Assembly (NCBI RefSeq): GCF_029910215.1
Contig: NZ_CP110395.1
Span: 3,286,001-3,350,000 of the forward strand
Source: Paraburkholderia sp. D15
GTDB lineage: Bacteria > Pseudomonadota > Gammaproteobacteria > Burkholderiales > Burkholderiaceae
Reading direction: 5' to 3'
Length of the DNA: 64,000 bases
Position 1 is the stretch's first letter, and each line of letters opens with the position of its first letter. Below the pieces are notes generated by a model. The model ran no database searches. It worked only from the letters and a program-made list of their open reading frames with translations, and had not been told where the DNA came from. Below are positions 46,988 through 56,212 of this stretch, one piece after another. Position numbers and translations under genes: made by a program.

Positions 46988-47749
46988 TTGACCCATTCCA
47001 CCCCAGGCCAGCCCACTAGCACCGGCCATCTCAAGGCATTCACCGCCGGCGCGCGCGACATCATTCCGATGATGGTCGGCGCCGCGCCGTTCGGCGTCAT
47101 TTTCGGCACGCTCGTCGCATCCGGGCCACTGCATCTCTGGCACGGCCAGTTGATGTCGCTGGTCGTGTTCGCCGGCTCCGCGCAGTTCATCGCGCTCGGC
47201 CTGATCGCCGGGCACGCGAGTTTCGCGGTGATCCTCGCGACCACGCTGGTCGTCAACCTGCGGCACGTGCTGTACAGCGCGACGCTCGCGCCGCACGTCG
47301 CGCATCTGTCGACCCGCTGGCGCTGGGCGCTCGGCGCGCTGCTCACCGACGAAGTCTTCGCCGTCGCGTGGGAACACTACCGGCATCGCGAACCCGGCAC
47401 GGTCGGTCCGCATTACTTTTTCGGCGCCGGTCTGGCGATGTATCTGAACTGGCAGCTCTGGACCCTCGCCGGCCTGCTGTTCGGCGCGGCATTCCCCGGC
47501 CTGCAGTCGCTGGGCCTCGATTTTGCGATGGTCGCGACCTTCATCGCGATCGTCGTGCCGCAGCTCGTCGCGCTGCGTTATCTGGCGGCGGCCGTCACGG
47601 CGGGCACGCTGGCGTTTTTCTGGCAGGCGTGGCCGTACAAGCTGGGCCTGCTCGGCGCGGTGTTCGCGGGCGTCGCGATCGGCGTGCTGCTGTCGACCTC
47701 GCGTCCGACCCTGCGCGGCACGCGCCATACCGCGGGGGCATCGCGATGA
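46988..47749 (+). CDS. azlC: AzlC-family branched-chain amino acid exporter subunit
   Basis: AzlC with AzlD exports branched-chain amino acids and their analogues. The 253-aa protein has the AzlC segments AGARDIIPMMVGAAPFGVIF, VFAGSAQFIALGL and NLRHVLYSATLAPH, and seven to eight membrane helices. The start codon is TTG: a perfect AAGGAGG (46976-46982) lies five bases before it, and no better-placed ATG exists. The stop overlaps the azlD ATG as ATGA. Confidence 0.92.
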   Translation: MTHSTPGQPTSTGHLKAFTAGARDIIPMMVGAAPFGVIFGTLVASGPLHLWHGQLMSLVVFAGSAQFIALGLIAGHASFAVILATTLVVNLRHVLYSATLAPHVAHLSTRWRWALGALLTDEVFAVAWEHYRHREPGTVGPHYFFGAGLAMYLNWQLWTLAGLLFGAAFPGLQSLGLDFAMVATFIAIVVPQLVALRYLAAAVTAGTLAFFWQAWPYKLGLLGAVFAGVAIGVLLSTSRPTLRGTRHTAGASR

Positions 47750-48069
47750 ACTACGTTGCCTTGATTCTCGGCATGGCGCTGATTACGTGGGTGATCCGCG
47801 CGGCGGTGTTCGTGCTCGGCGACCGGCTGGTGTTTCCGCCGCTGGTGCGCACCGCCCTCGGTTTCGTGCCGGTGACGGTGCTCACCGCGATCATCGTGCC
47901 GATGGCGGTGTCGCCGCACGGCGGCGGCGCCGAACTGACCTGGCGCAATCCGCAGCTGGTCGGCGCGCTGGCCGCCGTGCTGGTGAGCGCGCTGACGCGC
48001 CGTCCACTGCTGACGATCGCGGTCGGCCTGGTGGTGTTTTTCGTCTGGCAATGCGTCGTGCTCCGGTAA
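47746..48069 (+). CDS. azlD: AzlD-family branched-chain amino acid exporter subunit
   Basis: The 107-aa protein has three to four membrane helices and the typical start (MNYVALILGMALITWVIRA), with the conserved region RTALGFVPVTVLTAIIVP. It is the small partner of AzlC and is translationally coupled to it by a 4-bp overlap. Confidence 0.92.
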   Translation: MNYVALILGMALITWVIRAAVFVLGDRLVFPPLVRTALGFVPVTVLTAIIVPMAVSPHGGGAELTWRNPQLVGALAAVLVSALTRRPLLTIAVGLVVFFVWQCVVLR

Positions 48070-48334
48070 CGGTGCACCGGCCGGGGCGCGTATCGGCCAA
48101 CCCGTCGAACGACGCGCCCCTCTAATCCCCCCGCCCCTCCCCGCCACACCCTTAAGTTTTCCCTGAATCCGCCGATATGAAGTCGAGGTCCGCTCACCGG
48201 GATATGACGTCCCGCTGATTTCGCGGCAACAGGCAGGAAGCAACCGCGCCGGCATCACGGGTCGCGTTTCATCGGGCTCGCGTGTGGCCGGATGACACGA
48301 CGGGGCCGCGCGGCGGGACCAAACGGGATAACAC

Positions 48335-49105
48335 ATGGGTCAAATCACCCTCACGCTCAAAGACGAGACGATCGCGTCGCTGCGCAAGGATTTCGATGCG
48401 TTTCTGCGGGTATCGCTGAAGCTCGATCCGCAGTTCGCGACGCCGTCGTTCGAGGATTTCTTGCGCGCCAAGCTGCTCGACAACATGGTGCCGCTGACGG
48501 AACACGCGGTGCAGCGGATGTTGCAGGGCGGTCAGTACGCATGGGCGAAACGCACGCTGGACAAGGAATTCCCGGACGTCGTCGCGATTCTGATGCGGCA
48601 GGCCGGCGAATTCGGCTTCGGCTTCGCGGCGCGCTCGGAATGGACGCCGGAGGAACTGGCGAAGCAGTGCCGCGACTGGGCGGCGGCGATCGTCAAGGAA
48701 GCCGAGGGCGACGCCGCGCTGGTCGATCCGCTCGCCGCGCAGATCAAGAGCGCCGCGCAGGACATCCAGGCGCTGGAAGAAGTGATGCAGACGCCCGCGT
48801 GGCGGCTGGTGGAATCGCTGCGTCAGCGCGTCTACGAGGCGAAGGTCGCATGCGAGACGAGCGTGGGCAGCACCGCGCGCGAAAAGCTGGGCGAACTGCG
48901 CGGGCTGTTGCGGCTCGGCATTTCGCATGGCTCGTTCCAGAAACAGGAAGCGCAGCAGATCATGGAATATCTGCGTCTGCTCAAGCCGGAAATTTTCGTC
49001 GAGGAGCCGTACGACGTGTTTTCGCGGCTGGCGGCGTGGCTGCGCAATTTCTTCGTGCCGCCGCGTCCGGCGCCGCAACAGCAGCAACGGCAATCACGCG
49101 GTTGA
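48335..49105 (+). CDS. Hypothetical protein, mostly helical
   Basis: I do not recognise this 256-aa protein. It is predicted to be soluble and alpha-helical, starts MGQITLTLKDETIASLRKDF, and has a hydrophobic/basic segment and a Gln-rich C-terminus (PAPQQQQRQSRG). There is no signal peptide or membrane helix. GGGATA lies upstream of the ATG. It is alone on its strand and convergent with the helicase gene, with 45 bp between the stops. Confidence 0.85.
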   Translation: MGQITLTLKDETIASLRKDFDAFLRVSLKLDPQFATPSFEDFLRAKLLDNMVPLTEHAVQRMLQGGQYAWAKRTLDKEFPDVVAILMRQAGEFGFGFAARSEWTPEELAKQCRDWAAAIVKEAEGDAALVDPLAAQIKSAAQDIQALEEVMQTPAWRLVESLRQRVYEAKVACETSVGSTAREKLGELRGLLRLGISHGSFQKQEAQQIMEYLRLLKPEIFVEEPYDVFSRLAAWLRNFFVPPRPAPQQQQRQSRG

Positions 49106-49150
49106 TCGCTCGCCAGGCGCCCGTTCTCTCCGGCCCTGGCCGCTTCCCGC

Positions 49151-51460
49151 TCAGTCCCACATCTTTCTGAGCTTCGCCCCGATCTCGATCTTCGCCCGCG
49201 CGGCGGCCGCCAGGCCCGCCGCGGTCGGCGCGCCCGGCAGCGTCACGCGCGGCCACGCATAGGCGTCGAACAACGGCATCAGATGGGCGGGGATGAAGCG
49301 CGTGCGCGACGCCCACACGTGGCGGTCGCCCATGTGCGTCTGGTTGTGCACGTAAAAGCGCTGCGGCACGACGATATGCAGATCCTCCCTGGCACGCGTC
49401 ATCGCGACGTAGAGCAGCCGGCGCTCCTCGTCGAGGTCTTCGTCGCTGCCCGTGCCCAGATCGGACGGGATGCAGCCGTCGACACCGTTCAGCACGAACA
49501 CGTTGCGCCACTCCTGCCCCTTCGCGGAATGGATGGTGGACAGGATCAGGTAGTCCTCGTCGAGCAGCGGCACACCGGATTCGCCGCTGGTGGCGTCGGG
49601 CGGATCGAGCGTCAGTTCGGTCAGGAAACGTTCGCGCGACGCATACGTACCCGCGATGCTCTCCATCTGCAGCACGTCCGCGTGACGGATCGCCGCGTCC
49701 TCGTGATTACGTTCGAGATGCGGCTCGTACCAGCGCCGCACCATTTCGAATTCGGCGGGCCACGGCGTCTGCCGGCCATACACGCTCGACATCAGCTTGA
49801 CGAACGGATGCCAGTCCTCCTGCGCCCGCGCGGGCGGGGTGAACGCGGCTAGCGCGGCGGCGGCGGTGTCGATGGGATGGGTGGCCAGACCGCCGGTCGG
49901 ATCGGTGGCGGCGTTGGCGTTCATACCACCACCCACACCACCCGCACGCGCGGCGATCTCGTCGAGCACTTTCGCCGCAGTCGCCGGCCCCACGCCCGGC
50001 AGCAGTTGCACGACGCGAAAACCCGCGACGCGGTCGCGCGGATTTTCCGCCCAGCGCAGCACGGCGAGCACATCCTTGACGTGCACCGAATCGAGAAACT
50101 TCAGTCCGCCGAACTTCACGAACGGGATGTTGCGCCGGGTCAGCTCGACCTCCAGCGCGGCGCTGTGATGCGCGGCGCGGAACAGCACGGCCTGCGACTT
50201 GAGCTTGACGCCCTGCTCGCGCGCTTCGAGCACCTGTTCGACGACGTAGCGCGCCTGATCGGCTTCATCGGCGACGGTGACGAGGCGCGGACGCTGCGCC
50301 GACGCCTTGTCCGTCCATAAATTCTTCGTGTAACGCTCGCTGGCCAGCTCGATCACCGCGTTCGACGCCGCGAGGATCGGCTCCGTCGACCGGTAATTGC
50401 GTTCGAGCGTGATCTGCCGCGCGGGCGGATCGAACTGCGCCGGGAAATCGAGGATGTTGCGCACCGTTGCGCCGCGAAACGAATAGATCGACTGGGCGTC
50501 GTCGCCGACCACGGTCAGACCGCGGCCGTCGGGCTTCAGCGCGAGCAGGATCGACGCCTGCAGCCGGTTGGTGTCCTGATATTCATCGACCAGCACATGG
50601 TCGAAGCGCGCCGACAGATCCGCCGCGATCGCCGGCTCGGCGGCCATATGCGACCAGTAGAGCAGCAGATCGTCGTAGTCGAGCACGCTCTGCTTCTGTT
50701 TCGCATCGACGTAGGCGGCGAACAGGCGGCGCAGATCGTCCTCCCATTCGCGGCACCACGGGAACGCGTGGTCGAGCACGTGCGTCAGCGACGCTCCCGT
50801 ATTCACGACGCGCGAATAGATCGCGAAGCAGGTGCTCTTGGCCGGGAAGCGCCGCTCTTTGGCGGACAAGCCGAGCTCGTGTCGCACCAGGTTCATCAGA
50901 TCGGCGGAATCCTCGCGGTCGTTGATCGTGAAGGCGGGCGCGAGACCGATCAAGTCCGCGTATTCGCGCAGCAGGCGCGCGCCGACGCTGTGAAACGTGC
51001 CCGACCACGTGAGCCCCTGCGCGAGCGCGGCGCGCGCGCCGAGTGCCGCCCCGGCGATGCGCGTGACCCGGCGCGTCATTTCCAGCGCGGCCCGGCGCGA
51101 AAAAGTCAGCAGCAGGATGCGGCGCGGATCGGCGCCCTTCACCACCAGATTCGCAACGCGGTGCGCGAGCGTATTGGTCTTGCCGGAGCCCGCGCCCGCG
51201 ATCACCAGCAACGCGCCGGACGGCGCGTTCGGCGTGTCGGCGCCGTATTCGGCAGCCTCGCGTTGCGCGGCGTTGAGTTTGGCGAGCCAGTCGGCGGCGG
51301 GGTTGGCGTTGTCCGTGGCGCTGTGGGGTGCGTCGGGTGTTTCGGACGCACCCGCGGCATGGGTTGCGTTCGCCGTACGGGCGCTGGCGGACACGTCGAG
51401 CGTATCGGCCAGATTGGCCATATCGGCGGATGGCAGCGAGGGATTGGCGACGGGATGCAC
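49151..51460 (-). CDS. UvrD/Rep-family superfamily I DNA helicase
   Basis: The 769-aa ATP-dependent 3'-5' helicase has Walker A AGAGSGKT (88-95), motif Ia LLTFSRRAALEM, motif II VDEYQDTN, motif III VVGDDAQSIYSFRGA, motif IV LERNYRS, motif V LSTIHSAKGQEW and motif VI RRLLYVAMTRARE. An N-terminal Ala/Ser-rich stretch of about 55 residues precedes the core. The start at 51460 is GTG; an ATG 13 codons later is possible, and neither has a clear ribosome-binding site. A LexA-type box lies directly upstream, so it is probably an SOS gene. Confidence 0.94.
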   Translation of the reverse strand: MHPVANPSLPSADMANLADTLDVSASARTANATHAAGASETPDAPHSATDNANPAADWLAKLNAAQREAAEYGADTPNAPSGALLVIAGAGSGKTNTLAHRVANLVVKGADPRRILLLTFSRRAALEMTRRVTRIAGAALGARAALAQGLTWSGTFHSVGARLLREYADLIGLAPAFTINDREDSADLMNLVRHELGLSAKERRFPAKSTCFAIYSRVVNTGASLTHVLDHAFPWCREWEDDLRRLFAAYVDAKQKQSVLDYDDLLLYWSHMAAEPAIAADLSARFDHVLVDEYQDTNRLQASILLALKPDGRGLTVVGDDAQSIYSFRGATVRNILDFPAQFDPPARQITLERNYRSTEPILAASNAVIELASERYTKNLWTDKASAQRPRLVTVADEADQARYVVEQVLEAREQGVKLKSQAVLFRAAHHSAALEVELTRRNIPFVKFGGLKFLDSVHVKDVLAVLRWAENPRDRVAGFRVVQLLPGVGPATAAKVLDEIAARAGGVGGGMNANAATDPTGGLATHPIDTAAAALAAFTPPARAQEDWHPFVKLMSSVYGRQTPWPAEFEMVRRWYEPHLERNHEDAAIRHADVLQMESIAGTYASRERFLTELTLDPPDATSGESGVPLLDEDYLILSTIHSAKGQEWRNVFVLNGVDGCIPSDLGTGSDEDLDEERRLLYVAMTRAREDLHIVVPQRFYVHNQTHMGDRHVWASRTRFIPAHLMPLFDAYAWPRVTLPGAPTAAGLAAAARAKIEIGAKLRKMWD

Positions 51461-51502
51461 GTGGATTCAGGCGCGGGCGTGATTTCGGGATAGCGACGCA
51501 CA

Positions 51503-51518
51503 CTGTATATCCATACAA
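51503..51518 (-). promoter_or_regulatory. LexA-type SOS box over the helicase promoter
   Basis: CTGTATATCCATACAA matches the LexA consensus CTGTATATATATACAG at 13 of 16 positions, including an intact CTGT half and ACA of the other. On the minus strand it overlaps a -10-like TATACA (51509-51504) that lies 16 bp after TTGTCT. The box is 43 bp upstream of the helicase start codon. Confidence 0.75.
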
Positions 51519-51660
51519 CCCCGGCAGACAAGCGACCCTTATTTTCGCGATGCTGCGGCACATACTTCCGCTTCAACCGTTGGCCTAAAGCGGCCACGGC
51601 CGGCGCCTCACCACTCGATCAACCACTCGACCGCCCACGCTTCGCACAAGCATCCACGCA

Positions 51661-51703
51661 AAAAATGGCCCGTCACGCTTGCGCGTGACGGGCCATTTTT
51701 CTT
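51661..51703. terminator. Strong terminator hairpin (bidirectional)
   Basis: AAAAATGGCCCGTCACGC pairs perfectly with GCGTGACGGGCCATTTTT around a 4-base loop, and T-rich sequence follows on both strands. It serves the Lys-rich secreted-protein gene on the minus strand. The rest of the 304-bp spacer holds only the helicase promoter. Confidence 0.92.
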
Positions 51704-51764
51704 TCCACCGGACACAAGGCAGTGTGCGAAGCGCACTCACATCATCCGCCCTGCTACCGCCGTC

Positions 51765-52028
51765 TTACTGCTTCTTCGCATCCTTCACGTTGGCGTCGGC
51801 GTTCGCCTTGTCGGCGTCAGCCTGCGCGTCCGTTTTCTTCTTGTCGGCCTTGGCCTGCGCGACGGACGACTTCTTGTCCGCCTTCGCCTGTTCCTTCGCG
51901 GCCTTCTTGTCCGCATGCGTGACCGGCGCGGCGGCCGGGTCGCTCGCCTGCGCGAACGCCACGGACGACAGACACCCCGCGATCAGCGCGGCGCAGATCT
52001 GGTTTCGGGTCGATTGAATCATGCTCAT
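51765..52028 (-). CDS. Small secreted Lys/Ala/Asp-rich protein A
   Basis: The 87-aa protein has a signal peptide (about residues 1-26, cleavage after AFA), then a mature part made almost entirely of K, A, D and Q with AKADKK-type repeats. It is probably helical and highly charged, with no known domain. It starts 44 bp after the stop of protein B and shares its layout, so the two are probably paralogues or cooperate in the periplasm. Confidence 0.82.
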   Translation of the reverse strand: MSMIQSTRNQICAALIAGCLSSVAFAQASDPAAAPVTHADKKAAKEQAKADKKSSVAQAKADKKKTDAQADADKANADANVKDAKKQ

Positions 52029-52072
52029 GCGGCACCTCCGTTCAAGGCCTTATCGATGACTAACAACGGCGA

Positions 52073-52534
52073 TCAATGCTTCACATCGCTGCCGTCGGAC
52101 TGGTCGCCCGTCTGGCCTTGCATGTTCATCTTCATTTCATTGTTGGCGGTCTGCTTGTCCGCCTTCTGGTTGATCTTGGCGTCGCGCACCTGCTCCTTGT
52201 ACTGGGTCTTGGCGGCCTTCTGCTGATCCTTCAGCTCGGCCTTCGACGCCTTCTTCGACGCGCGGTAGTCGGCATTGGCCTTGGCGTTCGCTTCGCGCTT
52301 CTGCACCAGCGGATCGGTCGAGCCCGGCGCCGTCAGACGGGTCGGAGCGGGCGTCGGCGGCTGCACGCCGGCGGCGGCGGGCGCCATGGTCGTGGCGTCG
52401 GCGCCCGGCGCCTGCATCTGGGTTTGCGCCTGCACATCCGCGCCGGCGGCGGGTTGCGCGGTCTGCGCGACAGCCGCGGTCGCGGCGAAAGCGGTCACGG
52501 CGGTACCGATCAGGAGCGTACGAATCTGGGTCAT
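52073..52534 (-). CDS. Small secreted Gln/Ala/Lys-rich protein B
   Basis: The 153-aa protein has a signal peptide (about residues 1-23, ending AVAQT), an Ala/Pro/Thr/Gln region, then a Lys-rich helical region (YRASKKASKAELKDQQKAAK) and a Met/Asn/Gln tail. AGAGAGGAA precedes the ATG. It is the first gene of a two-gene unit with protein A. Function is unknown. Confidence 0.85.
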   Translation of the reverse strand: MTQIRTLLIGTAVTAFAATAAVAQTAQPAAGADVQAQTQMQAPGADATTMAPAAAGVQPPTPAPTRLTAPGSTDPLVQKREANAKANADYRASKKASKAELKDQQKAAKTQYKEQVRDAKINQKADKQTANNEMKMNMQGQTGDQSDGSDVKH

Positions 52535-52847
52535 GGTTCAATTCCTCTCTAAAGTTGTTGTGACCGGGGCGTCGTATCCGGCGCGGCGCGGCTCGATGAC
52601 GACAACGCCTTGCCCTGCCTCGCCCGGTCTTCTCGCTTCGGAACATATCCAGCAAGCTTGCCTACAGAACCGAACTTTACGAGTGAATTTCCAAAGCAGC
52701 GATCGCTGTTACGGAAGGTTTCACTTTCCGACAATTGCACAACATCTGCTTGCAATTGCCTACACGTCGTCTGTCGTGCGGACGGGTTTCGTCCGCGGAC
52801 AGCTTCTGGCTTATGATGCGAACCCTTTGCCTGAAGGTGCAAACGCC
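52535..52847. other. Divergent regulatory region before protein B and the S4 gene
   Basis: The 313-bp spacer contains a perfect 12-bp palindrome CAGCGATCGCTG (52697-52708), an inverted pair CAATTGC...GCAATTG (52732-52738 and 52752-52758) and a CGGAA/TTCCG pair near 52712-52730. A TATGAT (52812-52817) may be the -10 of the S4 gene, although its -35 is weak. Confidence 0.5.
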
Positions 52848-53066
52848 ATGCCCAACCTCGATTTCACGCTGACCGGCGACTACGTCGAACTGCACAATCT
52901 CCTGAAGATAACGGGCCTCGCGGAGAGCGGCGGCCAGGCAAAAATGATGGTCGCGGACGGCGCGGTGACCGTCGACGGCCAGGTCGAAACGCGTAAAACC
53001 TGCAAAATCCGCGCGGGCCAGGCGGTGTTGATCGGCGATACGCGCATCGCGGTTCACGAAGGCTGA
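52848..53066 (+). CDS. S4-domain RNA-binding protein (YbcJ-like)
   Basis: The 72-aa protein is a single S4 domain (LHNLLKITGLAESGGQAKMM, then VTVDGQVETRKTCKIRAGQ), as in YbcJ. It binds structured RNA, probably rRNA. The ATG at 52848 is preceded by a weak AAGGTG about 9 bases away. The longer open frame upstream is not needed. Confidence 0.92.
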   Translation: MPNLDFTLTGDYVELHNLLKITGLAESGGQAKMMVADGAVTVDGQVETRKTCKIRAGQAVLIGDTRIAVHEG

Positions 53067-53285
53067 GGGCGCGGTTGCGCTCGCGAGGCTTCGGCCGTCC
53101 CGTCCGGAAATTCGGAGGACCGCGCGCACCAAAATCGTGCCTCGGTCATCGACAGCGCCGCGCGCAGGCAATAAGCTGTCTGTTTCGACAGATGACAAAC
53201 GGCTGACACGATCGGCTCGCGACTGTCCGACGCTTCGCTGACGTGCCACGCGCCGGCCTTGCCGGGTCGCTGCCGCTCCTGCTGG

Positions 53286-53320
53286 CGCTGTCTTTCGCTG
53301 TCTTTCGCTGTCTGTCGCTG
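53286..53320. repeat. Tandem 10-mer (CGCTGTCTTT x3) before the MATE gene
   Basis: Three near-identical copies of CGCTGTCTTT, the last CGCTGTCTGT, lie about 40 bp upstream of the MATE start. They sit in the leader and could affect translation or be neutral. Confidence 0.7.
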
Positions 53321-53356
53321 CCCCCCGTTCAGACGCTTTCGCCGCCAGGCGTTCCC

Positions 53357-54778
53357 ATGACTCAATCCAGCTTCTCCCGGGCCGCCGCCCGGCCGCCGAC
53401 GCTTTCCCGCCACGCCGCCGACACTGCGCGGCTCGCCGCTCCGCTCGCCATCGCGCAGCTCGCGCAAATGGCGATGGCCGTCACCGACACGATCCTGCTC
53501 GGCTCGCTCGGCCCCGACGCGCTCGCCGCCGGCGGTCTCGGCGCGAACCTCTTCTTCGTCGTGGTGACGCTGCTGCAAGGCGTGCTGACCTCGGTCAGCG
53601 TGAGCGTGTCGCACGCGCGCGGCGCGCAGGACGAAGGCCGCGTGCCGCATATCTACTGGACCGGCTTCGTGCTGTCGGTGCTGCTGTCGGTGCCGGCCTT
53701 CGCATTGCTGTCGTTCGCCACGCCGGTCCTGCTCGCCTTCGGCGAACCCGCGCTGCTCGCGCACAACGTCGGCGAATACGCGTCGGTGCTGCGCTGGGGC
53801 TCGCTCGGCAGCCTGATCGGCGTCGGTCTGATGCGCTCGTTCCTGCCGGCGATCGGCGCGGCCAGGCGCCTGCTGTGGGTGTCGCTGATCAGCGTCGGCG
53901 TGAACGGCTTTCTCAACTACGGGCTGATTCACGGCGCGTTCGGCTTGCCGCGGCTCGGCTTTCTCGGCTCGGCGGCGGCCACGTCGATCACGGTCTGGCT
54001 GAGCGCGTTGCTGCTGATGGCGCTGCTGCATCTGCGGCCGCGCTATCGGCATTTCGTCGTCGCGACGCGACCCAACGTGCCGCTGATGGGCGAGTTGTTC
54101 GGCATCGGCTGGCCGGTGGCGATCACTTATGGCGTCGAATCCACGCTGTTTCTCGCCACCGGCCTGATGGTCGGCCTGCTCGGCGAGTCGCAGCTGGCCG
54201 CGCATCAGATCGCCTTGAACGTGGCGTCGGCGGCGTTCATGGTGCCGCTCGCGATCGGCCAGGCGGCGAACGTGCGCGTCGGCTTCTGGTCCGGCGCCGG
54301 ACAGCCGCTCGCCGCGCGTCACGCGGGTTTCGTCGCGCTGGCGCTGGGCGTCGGCTTCATGACGCTGTCGGGCATCGTGCTGATCGCGGCGCCGCACTGG
54401 ATTGTCGGCCTGTATCTGCATCTCGACGATCCGGCCAACGCCGCCACCATCCAGCTGGCGAGTTCGCTGCTCGGCGTGGCGGCGATTTTCCAGATCGTCG
54501 ACGGCATGCAGACGGTGGGCTCCGGCTGTCTGCGCGGCCTGAAGGACACGCGCGTACCGATGATCGCCGCCGCGTTCGGTTACTGGGTGATCGGCTTTCC
54601 GACCGGGTACACGCTCGCGTTTCACTTCGGGCTGGGCGCGCGCGGTTTGTGGTGGGGACTGGCCGCGGGGCTCGCGAGCGTCGCGTTGCTGATGACGCTG
54701 CGCTTTCACAGGCTGAGTCTGCGGCGTGTGCCGGATGCGGCGCAGACGGCCGGCACGCCGCCGAACGCGTCTACTTGA
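53357..54778 (+). CDS. MATE-family multidrug efflux transporter (NorM-like)
   Basis: The 473-aa polytopic protein has twelve membrane segments in two similar halves (first half LAAPLAIAQLAQMAMAVTDT, second half LFGIGWPVAITYGVESTLFL). MATE proteins export cationic drugs using Na+ or H+ gradients. I use the ATG giving MTQSSFSRAAA; the frame stays open upstream through the repeat, but no better start is visible. Confidence 0.93.
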   Translation: MTQSSFSRAAARPPTLSRHAADTARLAAPLAIAQLAQMAMAVTDTILLGSLGPDALAAGGLGANLFFVVVTLLQGVLTSVSVSVSHARGAQDEGRVPHIYWTGFVLSVLLSVPAFALLSFATPVLLAFGEPALLAHNVGEYASVLRWGSLGSLIGVGLMRSFLPAIGAARRLLWVSLISVGVNGFLNYGLIHGAFGLPRLGFLGSAAATSITVWLSALLLMALLHLRPRYRHFVVATRPNVPLMGELFGIGWPVAITYGVESTLFLATGLMVGLLGESQLAAHQIALNVASAAFMVPLAIGQAANVRVGFWSGAGQPLAARHAGFVALALGVGFMTLSGIVLIAAPHWIVGLYLHLDDPANAATIQLASSLLGVAAIFQIVDGMQTVGSGCLRGLKDTRVPMIAAAFGYWVIGFPTGYTLAFHFGLGARGLWWGLAAGLASVALLMTLRFHRLSLRRVPDAAQTAGTPPNAST

Positions 54779-55087
54779 GTGAAGCGGACGGATCGGTGAA
54801 AGCGGCGGCTTGCCGGTCCGGACAGCAGTGCATCGGTGTAAGCGGGACCACGCCGGCATTAACGAACAGAACGCCATCTGGTTGCACGCGCAACCGTCCG
54901 CACACGGCAACCGCACGACAACCACACAGCAAGCGCACGGCAACCGCACCGCGCCAGCTAAAATGCGCGCTCGGCCGCCGCCGCGCCCACTCACGCCAAC
55001 GCCAACGCCCCGTCATCCGACCGACCTCACTTCGCGCGATGAATCCATCGCGGCAAAGCGATAAAAAAGAATCAAGGACCACCCGTC
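54779..55087. other. Spacer between the MATE and BASS transporters
   Basis: The 309-bp spacer has no gene. It holds a 14-base direct repeat, CACGGCAACCGCAC at 54903-54916 and 54936-54949, and a TAAAAT at 54959-54964 that might be part of a promoter. No terminator hairpin with a T tract is visible. Confidence 0.45.
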
Positions 55088-56047
55088 ATGCTCGCCCGCG
55101 TCACCCGTCTGTTTCCGCTCTGGGCCGTGCTCGTCTCGATCGCCGCCTACACCTCGCCCGCGTCGTTCGCCGGCATCGCGCCACACGTCACCACGCTGCT
55201 CACCATCATCATGCTGGCGATGGGCGTCACGCTGTCCGTCGCCGATTTCCAGCGCGTCTTCACGCGTCCCGCGCCGGTGATCGCCGGCATCGTGCTCCAC
55301 TATCTCGTGATGCCGCTCGCCGCGTGGGTCATCGCCCGCGCGCTGCGCATGCCGCCCGATCTCACCGCCGGCATGGTGCTGGTGGGCAGCGTCGCGAGCG
55401 GCACGGCGTCGAACGTGATGATCTATCTGGCGCGCGGCGATGTCGCGTTGTCGGTGACCATCAGCGCGCTGTCGACGCTGGTCGGCGTGTTCGCGACGCC
55501 CCTGCTCACGCGTCTGTACGTGGACGCGTCGATCGTCGTCGACGTGCACGGCATGCTGATGAGCATCCTGCAGATCGTCGCCTTGCCGATCGTGGTCGGC
55601 CTCGTCGTCAACCATCTGTTCGGCAAGGCGGTGCGCAAGGTCGAACCGGTGCTGCCGCTGATCTCGATGGTCGCGATCCTGCTGATCATCGGCGCGGTGG
55701 TGGGCGGCACGCAGAAGAGCATCGCGTCGGTCGGTCTCGTGGTGATGGTCGGTGTGGTGCTGCATAACGGCATCGGCCTGCTCGGCGGCTATTGGGGCGG
55801 CCGTCTGCTCGGTTTCGACGAAGCCGTCTGCCGCACGCTCGCGATCGAGGTCGGCATGCAGAACTCCGGCCTCGCGGCGACCTTGGGCAAGCTGTATTTC
55901 ACGCCGATCGCCGCGTTGCCCGGCGCGCTGTTCTCGGTGTGGCACAACCTGTCGGGCTCGCTGCTGGCGGGCTATTGGGCGGGACGTCCGGCGAAGGGCT
56001 CGACGCATCCGGATGGTGAACGCGCGTTGAACGCCGAACGCGGTTGA
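55088..56047 (+). CDS. Bile acid:sodium symporter family transporter (PanS/YocS-like)
   Basis: The 319-aa membrane protein has nine to ten helices and BASS motifs ([53 protein letters not shown]). Bacterial members carry organic anions such as pantoate or bile acids with Na+. The true substrate here is unknown. It is not clearly coupled to its neighbours. Confidence 0.9.
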   Translation: MLARVTRLFPLWAVLVSIAAYTSPASFAGIAPHVTTLLTIIMLAMGVTLSVADFQRVFTRPAPVIAGIVLHYLVMPLAAWVIARALRMPPDLTAGMVLVGSVASGTASNVMIYLARGDVALSVTISALSTLVGVFATPLLTRLYVDASIVVDVHGMLMSILQIVALPIVVGLVVNHLFGKAVRKVEPVLPLISMVAILLIIGAVVGGTQKSIASVGLVVMVGVVLHNGIGLLGGYWGGRLLGFDEAVCRTLAIEVGMQNSGLAATLGKLYFTPIAALPGALFSVWHNLSGSLLAGYWAGRPAKGSTHPDGERALNAERG

Positions 56048-56212
56048 TGAAAAAGCGCGGAGCGGGAATGACGCCCGCCCCGCGCACCCGCCTCGCCGGC
56101 CGGCGAACGAAACCCGCCGCCGTAATTCCCCTTAGAATGCTTTTCTCGACAGCGTCGGCCCGTTTTCGCACGCTGCCGCCATGAGAAGTCCGCCAACCAG
56201 GGAGAAGCGAGC

